Counted from the stretch's first letter, positions 49,076 to 60,636 are shown. The stretch: DNA of 64,000 bases from Closterium sp. Naga37s-1 (GCA_947471745.1 CANJKZ010000399.1:193501-257500); one strand, 5' to 3'. The notes: generated by a model from the sequence alone, not told the origin. Program-made: numbers and translations.

Positions 49076-52000
49076 ATGCCATCCGCGGAAGATGAAGTGG
49101 GCGGTTCGGTTCCGCAGCGGAGCACGCGGAGGTCGACGCGACTGGCGCAGGCTAGCGGAGCGGATGCATGCGGAAGGACCAGCGCGGAAGCCGGCGGTAG
49201 AATTAATGCGGAATCCGGCGGAAGGAACAGCGCGTTGATTAAGGATGGAAATGTCGGGAAGGCTCTCGCGACTAATGGCAGTGATAACAGCAGTAGCAGC
49301 GGCAGCAGCAGCTCCCGAAGCAGCTCAGAAGGTTCCATTTGCAGCAGCAAGGGATTTGTCGTGAGCAACGAGGACGAATTGTCGGATGACGACAGCATGA
49401 CGTCAGTCGAGGACGAACGGTCCCCGCGGGCAGGGAGGAAAAGTTCTGGGCCGGTCAGAAAAAGCGATTGCGAGATGAAAGGGGAGGTAAAGGGAAATGA
49501 GGCTACGATTAGGGTTAGAGGAGAGAAAAAGGGGAGAGGGAGAAGCGAAGGGGGGCAAGCAGGGGGGAAGGGAGGCGGAGAAGGGGAACGGAACGGAGCG
49601 GGAGGGGAAAAGAAATGGGGGGGGACAAGCGGGGGGGAAAAGGCGCAGGGCGGAGGGTTGAAGGGGCTGAGCGCAGGGGGGAAGAAGGGAGATGCGCGCA
49701 CAAGTGCGGGCATGGTTGGTGCCACGGGTGGGGGTGTGGGTGGGGTAGGAGAGGGAGTGACGGAGGGAATAGCGGAGGGGCTTATAGACGGTTTGGCGGA
49801 GGGAATAGCTGAGGCGCTGGGGGGGAAACGCGCAGAGGGGAAAGCGGAGGGGAGAGAGGCGAGACGAGCAGAGGGAGCAGCAGCAGCAGCGGCAGCAGCA
49901 GCAGCAGCAGCAACAGCGACAGAAGAAAGGGCAACAGCAGCAAAGGGGCGTGTTGATATGCAAGGGAATGAGGAAGAGGCGTCAAGAGGGGATGTAGATG
50001 GATGGGTTGACCCTGTAGCGGAGTACATAGGATGGTCTATAACGGGGATGAGGAGGGGAGGGGGAGGGGATGTGGAAAGAGGGGAAGAGGAGGGAGGATG
50101 GGGCGAGGAGTGGGAGGAGGAAGGGGAATGGGAGGAGGAGGAGGACGAGGAGGAGAGGGAAGAGGAGGAGGGGGAAGAAGAGGGGGAAGGAGATGGGGAA
50201 GAGGAGCAGGAGAAGGAGGAGGGGGAGAGTGAGGGAAGAGAAGGACGGAAAAGGATCAGCAGCAGCAACGGGAAGCAGCGGGGAAAGGAGCAGGAGAACG
50301 ACAAAGCAGCACATGAGAAAGCAACAACGAACCGTATCAGCTGCGAAAAGTGTACAGAGAGAAATAGGTGCAGGGATTGCGAGGGGTGCAAAGAGGCTAA
50401 TAGTGGAGGAGAAGCAGATAAGAGGGGCTCGGCCACAGTAGGAAAGGCACGAGAAGGTCGACCAGGAGAGGCGGAAAAAGCAGCAGAAGCAGTCGATGAA
50501 ACTTCATTGAATCACTTGAATGCTGCTGGTATAGGTCCCTTAGATGGGTACGCGGATGGTTTGGAAGACAACGCGGACCCCCTGGGCGGGTATATAGACC
50601 CACTGGAGCAATATATGCTGTGGTCTGGCGTGGGGCTGGTGGGAGAGGGGGGAGGGGAGGAGGGGGAAGATACGGGGGAGGAGGTGGGGGAGGATGTGGG
50701 GGAGGAGGTAGGGGAGGTTGTGGGGCAGGCGGAGGTAGGGGGAGATGGAGAGGGGACGGTGGGGGGAGGTGTAGGGGGAGAGGTTGGCGGAAAGGTAGGT
50801 GAAGAAGAGGGGGATGAGGTGGGGGAAGGGGAGGTGGGGGAAGAGGGGATGGAGAGGAAGGAGGTGAGTACAGGGAATGAGAGGAGAGAGGTGGAGAGGC
50901 GAGATGAGGAGGGGAGAGAGGAGGAGGGGAGGCAGGAGGAGGAGAGAGAGGAGGGAGGACAAAAGGAGGGGCGAGGGGAGGGGAGGCAAGAGAAGGGGGA
51001 AGATGAGAAGGAAGTTATTGAAGGGCGGGGTGTGAGAGAGGTTGGAGGGGAGAGGGAGGGGAAGGAAGGGAGGGGAGTGAGGGAGGTTGGAGGGGAGACG
51101 GATGGGGGCGAAGGGAGGGGAGTGAGGGAGGTTGGAGGGGAGAGGGAGGGGGGCGAAGGGAGGGAGCAGGAGGAACGGGAGAGACATGGAGTGGGGGATG
51201 AGGGGCAGGGTGTGGAGTGTGGTGGCGGCAGAGAGAAGAATGGGCAGAATGAGAATGATAAGGAGAATGAAATTAGTGAGGCGAGAGAGGATGACGATGT
51301 GGTGGAAGTGACAGTGATGGGAAAGGGAGAGGGAAAGGGCGGTAAAGGAGGAGGGGAGGTGGGTGATGGTAGAGAGGCGAGGGAAGGCGAGGGTATGGGG
51401 CGTGATTGGGGGGAGTGTGACGTTGAGGAGTGTGAGATAGTGGAGGGGAATGTTCGGGGGAGGGATGGTGAGGGAAGGGATGTTGAAGAGAGAAGGGGAA
51501 GGCGAGTGGCTGGTGAAGTGAGAAGAGGGCGAGTGGGAGAGAAAGGCAGGAGTGGAAGGGAGAAGGGGAAGGTAAAGAAGAGAGAAAGGGAGGGAAAGAG
51601 GAGTCGGAGAGGAGAAGAGAAGGCGAGGGCACATGAGGAGGAGGAGGAGGGAGAGGACGGAGGGGAGAGGGAGGAGGAAGAGGGTGAAGAGGTGGAGGAG
51701 ATTGAAATGGTGGAGGGGGGGGAGAAGGAGGAGGAGAAGAAGGTGGGGGAAGAAGAGGTGAAGGGCAGAAAGAGGGGACAAAAGCGGAGTAAGCACGAGG
51801 AGAGGGAGAATGAGAGGAATGATGAGGGTAAGGAGGATGAGGATGAGGAGGAGGAGGTGGAAGAGATAAAGGTAGAAGATATACAGGAGGACAGGAGCAA
51901 GAGGAATAAGAGGAAGCGCAAGGAGAGGCAGGGGGGAGAAAAGGAGAAGGAGGCGAGAAAGAGGTCAAAGTACCAGAAAGAAGAGGAGAAAGAGGAAGAG

Positions 52001-55000
52001 GAGGATTCGGGAGAGGAGGAGGAGAGTGAGGAGGAGGAAGTGGAGCAGGGCAAGGGGGGAAGGAGGTGTAAGGCGAAGGAGAAGCGGTATGAGTGTGGGC
52101 AGTGCGGCATGGCGTTCACTCGACCGGCATATGTGCGACAACACATGGCCACCCACGCGAACCAGGTGGGCTGCTCTTACTCTCCTCACTCACACTCACT
52201 CACACTCACTCACACTCACTCACTTACCTGCACTCATGCTAGGTTTCTCACCCACCCGGCCATCGTATGTGAGGCAGCACTTGGCCATACTGGAGAAAGC
52301 GTAAGTGTTAGCAGATCTTCGGACATTTTCCAGTGAGCAGCGGCGCTTAGGTAAAATGTCCGAAGGTTTCTCACCCACCCGGCCATCGTATGTGAGGCAG
52401 CACTTGGCCATTCACTCCCTCCAGGGGGATTGATGCTCAGTCCGCTGGCTTTGTCCGCATGAGGAGGACTAGGAAGGCCTCACTCACTCACCCACTCAAT
52501 CACTCCGGTTCTTCACCCTCCCTCGCTCGCCTTCCTACCACTCCCTGCTACCCCACCCCACCAATTGCCTTACAGCAGAAGTCGTTTGTGTGCCCACACG
52601 AGGACTGCAGAAGAGCGTTCGGGAGGAAGTACCACCTGCAGCGCCACATGCAGTCGCATGCTCCCGACCGGGTGAGTCCCTCCCTTTCCGTGCTAGTGAT
52701 GCCAACCCAATCATATGAGTCGACTCACAAGTGTCATCATTCAGGAGGAAGGAAGTACCACCTGCAGCCTCCCATCCCACGCCCCTGACCAGGTAAGTTC
52801 CTCCCCTTTCCATGCCACCAACGCCATCCTAATCATATGAGTCGGCTCACGTCATTCAGGAGGAAGGAAGTACCACCTGCAGCCTCCCATCCCACGCCCC
52901 TGACCAGGTAAGTTCCTCCCCTTTCCATGCCACCAACGCCATCCTAATCATATGAGTCGGCTCACGTCATTCAGGAGGAAGGAAGTACCACCTGCAGCCT
53001 CCCATCCCACGCCCCTGACCAGGTAAGTTCCTCCCCTTTCCATGCCACCAACGCCATCCTAATCATATGAGTCGGCTCACGTCATTCAGGAGGAAGGAAG
53101 TACCACTTGCAGCCTCCCATCCCACGCCCCTGACCAGGTAAGTTCCTCCCCTTTCCATGCCACCAACGCCATCCTAATCATATGAGTCGGCTCACGTCAT
53201 TCAGGAGGAAGGAAGTACCACCTGCAGCCTCCCATCCCACGCCCCTGACCAGGTAAGTTCCTCCCCTTTCCATGCCACCAACGCCATCCTAATCATATGA
53301 GTCGGCTCACGTCATTCAGGAGGAAGGAAGTACCACCTGCAGCCTCCCATCCCACGCCCCTGACCAGGTAAGTTCCTCCCCTTTCCATGCCACCAACGCC
53401 ATCCTAATCATATGAGTCGGCTCACGTCATTCAGGAGGAAGGAAGTACCACCTGCAGCCTCCCATCCCACGCCCCTGACCAGGTAAGTTCCTCCCCTTTC
53501 CATGCCACCAACGCCATCCTAATCATATGAGTCGGCTCACGTCATTCAGGAGGAAGGAAGTACCACCTGCAGCCTCCCATCCCACGCCCCTGACCAGGTA
53601 AGTTCCTCCCCTTTCCATGCCACCAACGCCATCCTAATCATATGAGTCGGCTCACGTCATTCAGGAGGAAGGAAGTACCACCTGCAGCCTCCCATCCCAC
53701 GCCCCTGACCAGGTAAGTTCCTCCCCTTTCCATGCCACCAACGCCATCCTAATCATATGAGTCGGCTCACGTCATTCAGGAGGAAGGAAGTACCACCTGC
53801 AGCCTCCCATCCCACGCCCCTGACCAGGTAAGTTCCTCCCCTTTCCATGCCACCAACGCCATCCTAATCATATGAGTCGGCTCACGTCATTCAGGAGGAA
53901 GGAAGTACCACCTGCAGCGCCACATGCAGCCTCCCATCCCACGCCCCTGACCGGGCCTGTTTTTGCATCATAAGACATGCTGCGACAGGTGAGGCTGTTC
54001 CTTTTATCAATCTCCTCTCCCGATCCTCTCCTTCCTCTGCATCCCACCCCACCCGTTCCCCTGCCCGCACCCTAAGTGCGCCCAAACATTCAGCCTGCAT
54101 GCCAGCATGCAGCGACACGTGAGGCTACTGTTCCCCTGATTCTGTCTCCCTCCCCAATCCTCTTCTTCCATTTTCTTTCCCTACTTCCCCCCAGTTCCCC
54201 TGCCCACACCCGCAGTGCACCAAGACGTTCAGCCTGCACGCCAGCATGCAGCGGCACGTGAGGGAGCAGCACTGGGAGGAGGAGGGCATTCGAGACCGGC
54301 TTGATCGAATCAACAGAGAGATCAAGGCGAAGCAGCAACGGCACGGGAGGGAGGTTGATGTTCTCCTGATTCTCTTGCCTCCCTCCATCTGTGCAACCCC
54401 TACATCCCCACCCTACCAGTTTCCGTGTCCGCACCCACAGTGCACCCAAACGTTCAGCCTGCACGCCAGCATGCAGCGGCACGTGAGGGAACAGCACTGG
54501 GAGGAGGAGGGCATCCGAGACCGGCTGGATAGAGTAAATAGAGAGAGCAAGGGGAAGCAGGAGGAGGAGGGGGGGATTGGTGATCGGTTGTGTAGGGTGA
54601 AGAGAGAGAGTAAGGGAGGGGGTGCGGAGCATAAGGTTCAGGAGAAGGAGGGGGTCCAGGAGAGAAGACAGCAGAAGGGACAGCAGAAAACAGAGGAGAA
54701 AGCACAGGGGAAGACACAGGAAGCACAGGAGAAAATGCAGAAAGCACAGGAAATAATACAGGAGAAACCGAAGGAGAAAACGCAGGAGGAAGCGCAGGAG
54801 AAAACACAAGAGAAGGAATTTGAGAAGACAGCAGAAGCAACAGGAGGGATTGGAGGAGGGGGGAAGGAGGGGATAGCTGGGAATGAGGAGCGGAGAGGAG
54901 GGGAGGAGGAGCAGAGAGGAAGGGAGGAGAGGAAAGCAGGGGAGGGGGAGAGGGAGGAGGAAAGGAGAGGTGGAGACGAGGGGAGAGGAGGGGAGGAGGA

Positions 55001-58000
55001 GAGGGAGGAGGAAAAGAGAGGTGGAGACGAGAAGAGAGGAGGTGAGGAGGAGAGGATCGCAGCAGAGGGGGAAAGGAGAGGAGGGGGAAATCAGAAGAGA
55101 GAAGGCGAGCAGGAGGAGAGAAGGGGTGATGAAGGGGCTGGAAAGGGTTTGAGTGTGATGGGGAGTGGTGAGAAGCGGTTTGACACTCAAATGTGTGATG
55201 CTGAATTGTTTGATGCTGCTGAAGCAGACAGGCAAGAATCTGCTGACGTGGAGGATAACAGAGAGATCCTTGCGACCAATGGGAGAGAAGGGGCGGTGCA
55301 AGGGATGCAGGGCCACCTGCAGCAACAGAAGCAGCACCTGAAGAAACACCTGGAGGTTGGTGAGGATCGCCTGGAGAAGCACCTGAAGGAGAAGGAGCAG
55401 CCTGGTATGGAGATGAAAAATCACCTGAACCAACAGAAGGAACAGCTGAGGGCAATAAAGGAGCACTTGAGGAGGAAGGAGATTCTCCTAAAGGAGGAGG
55501 AGGATTTTCTGAGGCGGCAGCAGGAGCACCTGAGACAACAGAGGGAGCACCTGAAACAACAGAACGAGGATCTGAGGCAACGAGAGGAGCAATTAGCAAG
55601 GCAAGAGCAGCACCTGGGGGAACACCTGAGCGGGGAGCACCTGGGGGAAGAGCACCTGGGAGGACACCTGAGGGGGCACCTGAGGGGGAAGCACGTGGGG
55701 GGGAATGGGTTGCTACTGCTGCAAGATGCAGTATGCTTAAGCTCTGGTGCTGCTGTGGGGACGACTGGTGGTGGTGTGGCGGCAGCTGATGCTGACGTGG
55801 CAGCTCGTGCTGATGTGGCAGCAACTGATGGTGATGCAGAAGTGGCTGTTTGTGATGTGGCAGGTGGCGATGGTGATATTACAGCAGCTGATGGTGATGT
55901 GGCAGAAGCTGTTGATGAGGTGGCAACCGATGCCGATGCAATGGCGACCGTTGGTACGAGTGTGGGCGGTGGGGGGACTGGTTGTGTGGCTGGTGGTGTG
56001 GCTGGTGGTGTGGCTGGTGAGGGTGCTGATGGGAGGATAAGGGAAGGCGTGAGGGAAGTGGAGGTGGCGATGCGAGGAGAAGGAGGGGGAGGGGGTGAGG
56101 GGAAGGTGGAGGTTGGCAAAGGAGCAATGGCATCAGAAGTGGCGGTTGGTACAGGAGCTGTGGCGTCAGGGGGTGGTTGTGAGGCGCCTCAAAAGTTGAT
56201 GCGAGGAGAGGAGGGAAGGGGAGCGGGTCAGGGGAAGGTGGAGGTTGGCAAAGGAGCAATGGCATCAGAAGTGGCGTCAGAGGGGGTAAGGAAGTACAAG
56301 CAGGCTGGGATGATGAGCTGGAAGCGAAGGAGGTGGTGTGATAAGGACGTGGTGAGAGATAAGCATGTGGTGAGAAGCAAGGAGATGGCGGCAGGAAAGC
56401 TGGTAAAGTGTAAGGAACGAGATGGCAAGACAAGGGAGAGGAAGCTGGAGGCATTGGGAGAAGGCAAGTCAAGGAAGGGACCATGTGAAGGCACTGAGGC
56501 AAGGCACGCAGAAGGGGAAGGAGCTTCGACAGGGAGCGAAGGAGAGGGCGACACATCAGCATCAAGTGACGGGGATGCAGCAGCAGAAAGTACAGCTGCA
56601 GCAGCAGCAGCAGCAGCAGCAGCAGGGGAGGGCACGGATGGCGCAGCAGAGGGAGCAGATGGGGCCATATGTGGCTTCTGCTTTGCTGCCTTCCCGTCCC
56701 TCCCTGCCTTGGAGCAGCACACACAGCAGCAGCACCGCTCCGTGCCATGCCAGCACTGCAACAAGCGCGTCTCTTTCTCTCGCTTCAAGCGCCATTTGAA
56801 GGAGCAGCATGAGGTGGAGCAACGACCATCCCACCCATGCAAGGTGGATGGGTGCAGCAAGGCGTTCAGCTCTGTGAGTCCCTCTCCCTGCCGAGCCCCC
56901 GCCGTACCAATCGCATATCCTTTTCCAGTTTCAAGCGTCATTTGAAGGAGCAGCATGAGCTGGAGCAACGACCATCCCACCCGTGCAAGGTGGATGGGTG
57001 CAGCAAGGCGTTCAGCTCTGTGATTCGCCTAGACTGCTGATGCTGTGATCCCCGCTTAAAACACCTGCTGCTCCCTCCCTTCACCATGCAACACGGCACC
57101 CTGAGGGCGCACAACAGGGAGTGCCACAATTGTGCCACCAGCACAATCCTCCCTTTGCCTGCTCGGCCCTAGGCTGCTGTCAGTTTTTGAGTCGACTCAA
57201 AAATAGGCTCGGCCCCAGGCTGCTGTCAGCTCTTCACGTACCAAGTGAACGTCTCCCTACCCTCCCTTTCTTTCTCCCTTTCCCCGCCCTCCTCCTCAGA
57301 GCAGCCCAGCAACCCGAGGGCGCACATCAGGGCGTGTCACCAGAAGGACCGCCCTTTTACAAGCTCACTTATTGCATGGCCCTCTTCCTACTCTCCCTCC
57401 TCTCCCTTTCTTCCCCCCCTCCTTCTCAGAGCAGCCCAGCAACCTGAGAACGCACATTAGGGCATGCCACCAGAAGGACCGCCCCTTTGCCTGCTCCGTG
57501 CCAGGCTGCTCCCAGCGCTTTGCATACAAAGTCAACCTCTCACGGCATATTGCAGCCATACACGAGATGACACCCGCACAGGTGAGAGCAGTGAGCAGTG
57601 AGCCTTAGACCGAATGCAGCCTCACTCGCAGGCTGCTCCCAGCGCTTTGCATACAAAGTCAACCTCTCACGGCATATTGCAGCCATACACGAGATGACAC
57701 CCGCACAGGTGAGAGCAGTGAGCAGTGAGCCTTAGACCGAATGCAGCCTCACTCGCAGGCTGCTCCCAGCGCTTTGCATACAAAGTCAACCTCTCACGGC
57801 ATATTGCAGCCATACACGAGATGACACCCGCACAGGTGAGAGTGAGAGCAGTGCTGACTGTGGTATGTGCACAGGAGCTTTCAACTCCCAGGCTGCTCCC
57901 AGCGCTTGGCATACAAAGTCAACCTCTCACGCCACGTGGTCGCCATACACGTCCTCACTCCCGCACAGGTGAGAGCAATGCTGACTGTGTGGTGTGTTGG

Positions 58001-59119
58001 GGAGCGTTAGAGTGAGTGCAAATACTCGCAGGCTGCTCCCAGTGCTTTGAATACAAAGTCAACCTTTCACGCCACGTGGCAGCCATTCACGCACTCACAC
58101 CCACACAGGTGAGAGCACGTGCTAGTGTTAGGGAGCCTTATACTGATTGCAGCCACACTCCCTGGCTGCTCCCAGCGCTTCGCATACAAAGTGAACTTCT
58201 CACGCCACGTGGCAGCCATGCACATGCTAACGCCTGCACAGGTGAACGCAGTGGTGACTGTGGTGTGTGTTGGGGAGCGTTAGAGTGAGTGCAAATACTC
58301 CCAGGCTGCTCCCAGCGCCTCGCATACAAAGTCAACCTCTCGAGGCATGTGGCTGTCTTACACATGTTGACACCCGCTCAGGTGAGAGCAGTGCTGAGTG
58401 GCAACAGCGGTATTTTGAGCATGAACCCGACGAGTACAAACTGAGCCTTTCACGCCATGTTGTCACCATTAATAGGCTCGACCCCGCAGGAGTGAGAGGA
58501 TGGCCACGTTCGTCTTTTGAGGAAGCTTGTAACGAGTACAAACTGGACTGCATAGCATAGGGGTTGTCTGTCTCCTTTTTTTGGCACAGGTTTTGACTCT
58601 CTCACTCGCACTCCCTCCCCAACATGCTGGTTACTGGTAGCATGCGCATGCCCCCATCTTTTTCTGCTTTTGAGTTGACTCAAAAAGCGGCCTCCCCAAC
58701 ATACTGGTTACTGGTAGCATGCACATGCCCCCATCGTTGTCCCCATACATACATACCCTTCTTCTTCCATGTCCCTCCTGTCCTCCCTTCCCTCTGCCCT
58801 GCCTCCCTGTGCTGCTCTCGATCTCTCAATGCCATTACTCAGAATGTGGTGGAGAGGGATGAGGCCATGCACACGGGAGAGAGGCTCACAGGGAGACATT
58901 GCTTCTCTCACTCTCTTTTTCCCTCCTTCCCTCCCGTCTTTGTGTTCCTCTCGATCTCTTAATGCCATTACTCAGAATGTGGTGGAGAGGGATGAGGCCA
59001 TGCACAAGAGACAGAAGCTCACGGGGAGACCACCTTGTTCTGATGGTGCTGCGTTCGTTAGCGATACGCTGCGTGCTGCACATAAGCATGAAAATGGCTC
59101 CGCGGAAGCAGAAAAATGA
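49076..59119 (+). CDS. Gene F: large multi-finger C2H2 protein, diverged family member
   Basis: First exon 49076-52165 (1,030 codons) starts MPSAEDE. It has Ser- and Ala-rich parts, a Cys cluster CEKCTERNRCRDCEGCKEA (about codon 422), EDDDVVEVTV, several Lys/Arg nuclear-localisation-like clusters (KRNKRKRKER, RKRSKYQK) and a finger YECGQCGMAFTRPAYVRQH-MATH. Exon 2 (52576-52671) encodes FVCPHEDCRRAFGRKYHLQRHMQSH. Three copies of a CPHP-C finger (FSLHASMQRH) lie at about 54048-54118, 54195-54353 and from 54420. After the big exon come fingers CKVDGCSKAF and FACSVPGCSQRFAYKVNLSRH. The end is uncertain: two copies of NVVERDEAMH (from about 58850 and 58976), the second running to TGA at 59117-59119. 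Splice phases between 56.9 and 57.5 kb do not join cleanly, so the 3-prime model is tentative. Confidence 0.55.
52241..52411. repeat. 48-bp direct repeat around an inverted-repeat spacer
   Basis: 52241-52288 and 52364-52411 are identical over 48 bases. The 75-base spacer contains a 13-base perfect inverted repeat (52317-52329 with 52353-52365; CTTCGGACATTTT), whose right arm runs two bases into the second copy. It lies in the first intron of gene F. Confidence 0.95.
52672..53940 (+). repeat. 115-bp exon-intron satellite in gene F (10 copies plus one diverged)
   Basis: Ten near-identical 115-base units start at 52791 and repeat to 53940, after one diverged unit. Each has an acceptor (CATTCAG), a 48-base exon-like core (GRKYHLQ region of exon 2, truncated), a perfect donor (CAG|GTAAGT) and the palindrome-like TGAGTCGGCTCA. 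48 is a multiple of three, and two of the three frames are open. Near identity shows very recent amplification. Confidence 0.95.
54420..56873 (+). CDS. Gene F big 3-prime exon: finger, coiled coil, Ala/Val repeats, fingers
   Basis: Opens FPCPHPQCTQTFSLHASMQRH and VREQHWEEEGIRDRLDR. Gln/Glu repeats (TQEKAQEKMQ-like), Arg/Gly/Glu filler and heptads related to A to E follow (LRRKEILLKEEEDFLRRQ, HLRQQREHLKQQ). Then come ADVAATDGD-type degenerate repeats, a basic stretch, an Ala run, and fingers CGFCFAAFPSLPALEQH and CQHCNKRVSFSRFKRH-LKEQH. It ends in the CKVDGCSKAFSS half finger at a donor (TCT|GTGAGT). A near copy of the last 85 bases lies at 56938-57023. The coiled-coil match ties gene F to the family. 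Confidence 0.6.
57505..58381 (+). repeat. Seven tandem copies of a 77-nt zinc-finger exon
   Basis: Copies at 57505, 57632, 57759, 57892, 58032, 58165 and 58305, each 77 bases, encode the second half of the finger GCSQRFAYKVNLSRHIAAIH. All have a GTGAGA/GTGAAC-type donor; five have a CAG acceptor, one (58165) has lost it, and the first is part of a longer exon (from about 57430). The first three are identical and the others diverge. A further remnant lies at 58431-58493. Since 77 is not a multiple of three, using more than one would shift the frame; the first copy alone reads through to a TAG at about 57606. Confidence 0.9.
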
Positions 59120-60627
59120 TAAGCTTACTAGCATTAATACGTACTATGTACATAACTGCCTAGACCTTCAACAGCATGTAACACAGTTTTATAACACTTA
59201 CCAATAATCGTACTTCACACCATTTTGATTGCACTTGCGTGCTCTGCACGCCTACTGGGGTACACTGGTGTACTCTTGTGTCTGATATGTATCGGGACTT
59301 TAAGATAAGGTGGTAATGGCACTGCAACGGGGCACACTCTGCTGAGGAAGTAGTTGTCGATTATGCATGCACGTCCCACGTGTGTAGAACAACCTTGATT
59401 GGCTCCTGAAAGTCCCACGTGGGGGCACGGACCTGCAAACCAAATCGTGCTGTCGGGAATTTGTTGTGATTCGGGAATCAGGACTCCGAATCGTCAAAGA
59501 ATTTTGACACCCCTGACCTGACCCCGACAGACGCACTCTCCAGCCCAAAGCTCGTTTCAAGCACAAATCCTGTTTGGTTTGGGCTGACTCCAGGTCATGC
59601 CTGTCGATTCACGGACATTTGTCCGTTTTCCCTGAGAAATCAGGGTTAGTTTCAGCTCAGCTCGGAGATTTTCAGGGCTGGTTTTTTCCCCAGCCCGGAT
59701 TTCTAACGGACAGATTTTGGGGCTCCCCGGATTTCCGTACCTGCCACCCCCCTTCCCCTCCCCCCCTCTCTTCCTACCTTAGACCGCGAACTTGTTCCTC
59801 TCCCACTCCTCCCAACAACACCAGCCCCCCACGTTCCACTAACGTATGCTGCTCTTTAGTGTATGTATAGCTCGATAACTTAGCTTTATTACGCATGCAT
59901 TCTCAGAGCCGGAAATATGAATGCCCTGATTTTACGACCGCTTCCCGGATAGCTCAGGGTTGTTTTCGAGACAGCTCAACTTCTTACGGGTTGGACCCAG
60001 ACCAATCGACAGCCCTGCTCCAGGTCCAGAATTGACTCCACCCAAGCCACTTCACTCCGTTCTTCCCCACCCCACCCAGCAAGCCCCAATGAGGCCGATG
60101 TGCGTCCACCAGATTCCTTCTTTGAATGAGGGGGCGTTTCTATCCCGTGTCAGACATTAGGTTTGACACGAAGCGGAAGCTCGGAAGACCCGAAGTGGCT
60201 CGTTGTTGGGGCGATTGGAAGTTCGGAAGAGACAAATTGGAGACTAAGGCCGCATGACTTGATGTCTGTCACGGGATTGAAACACACCCTGAGGCCGTCC
60301 TTCCCTACCTTACCTGACCGTCATCTTCCATGCCCAGACCCCAAACAGGGATGATCCTCTGGATAAAATTTGCTTCGCATCTGCCCTGATTTCCAAGCCT
60401 CCGCACGTCAACAATCCCTTCCCCGTGTCCCCAAAGATTGCAGATCGCTGCATTGATCGCCGCATCACTCCCCTTCCGTCCACTGCAGTCCCCCCATCGC
60501 CACTCGTCACACCCTACGCCGATATCAGGGAGTATTCTGTCAGCAAAGGTGTCCCAGCTCATGAGCGATGCCATGCGTGACTTCTCGAAGGCAACGAATT
60601 ATCCGATGATCCTGCACTTCACGGACC
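59120..60627. other. Intergenic F-P450, no gene seen
   Basis: Mixed-composition DNA with only short open frames and no recognisable domain. CAGGGTTAG and TTTTCCC-rich segments occur near 59640. Nothing supports a gene. Confidence 0.5.
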
Positions 60628-60636
60628 GTAGTGACG

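Noticed and set aside
52672-53940. Regular 115-bp array resembling a CRISPR array
   Set aside because: No unique spacers; every unit is a whole repeat with splice sites in a eukaryotic intron.
57430-57606. Gene F as the 5S rRNA factor TFIIIA
   Set aside because: Several linked fingers recall TFIIIA, but finger number, spacing and the large low-complexity exons do not match.
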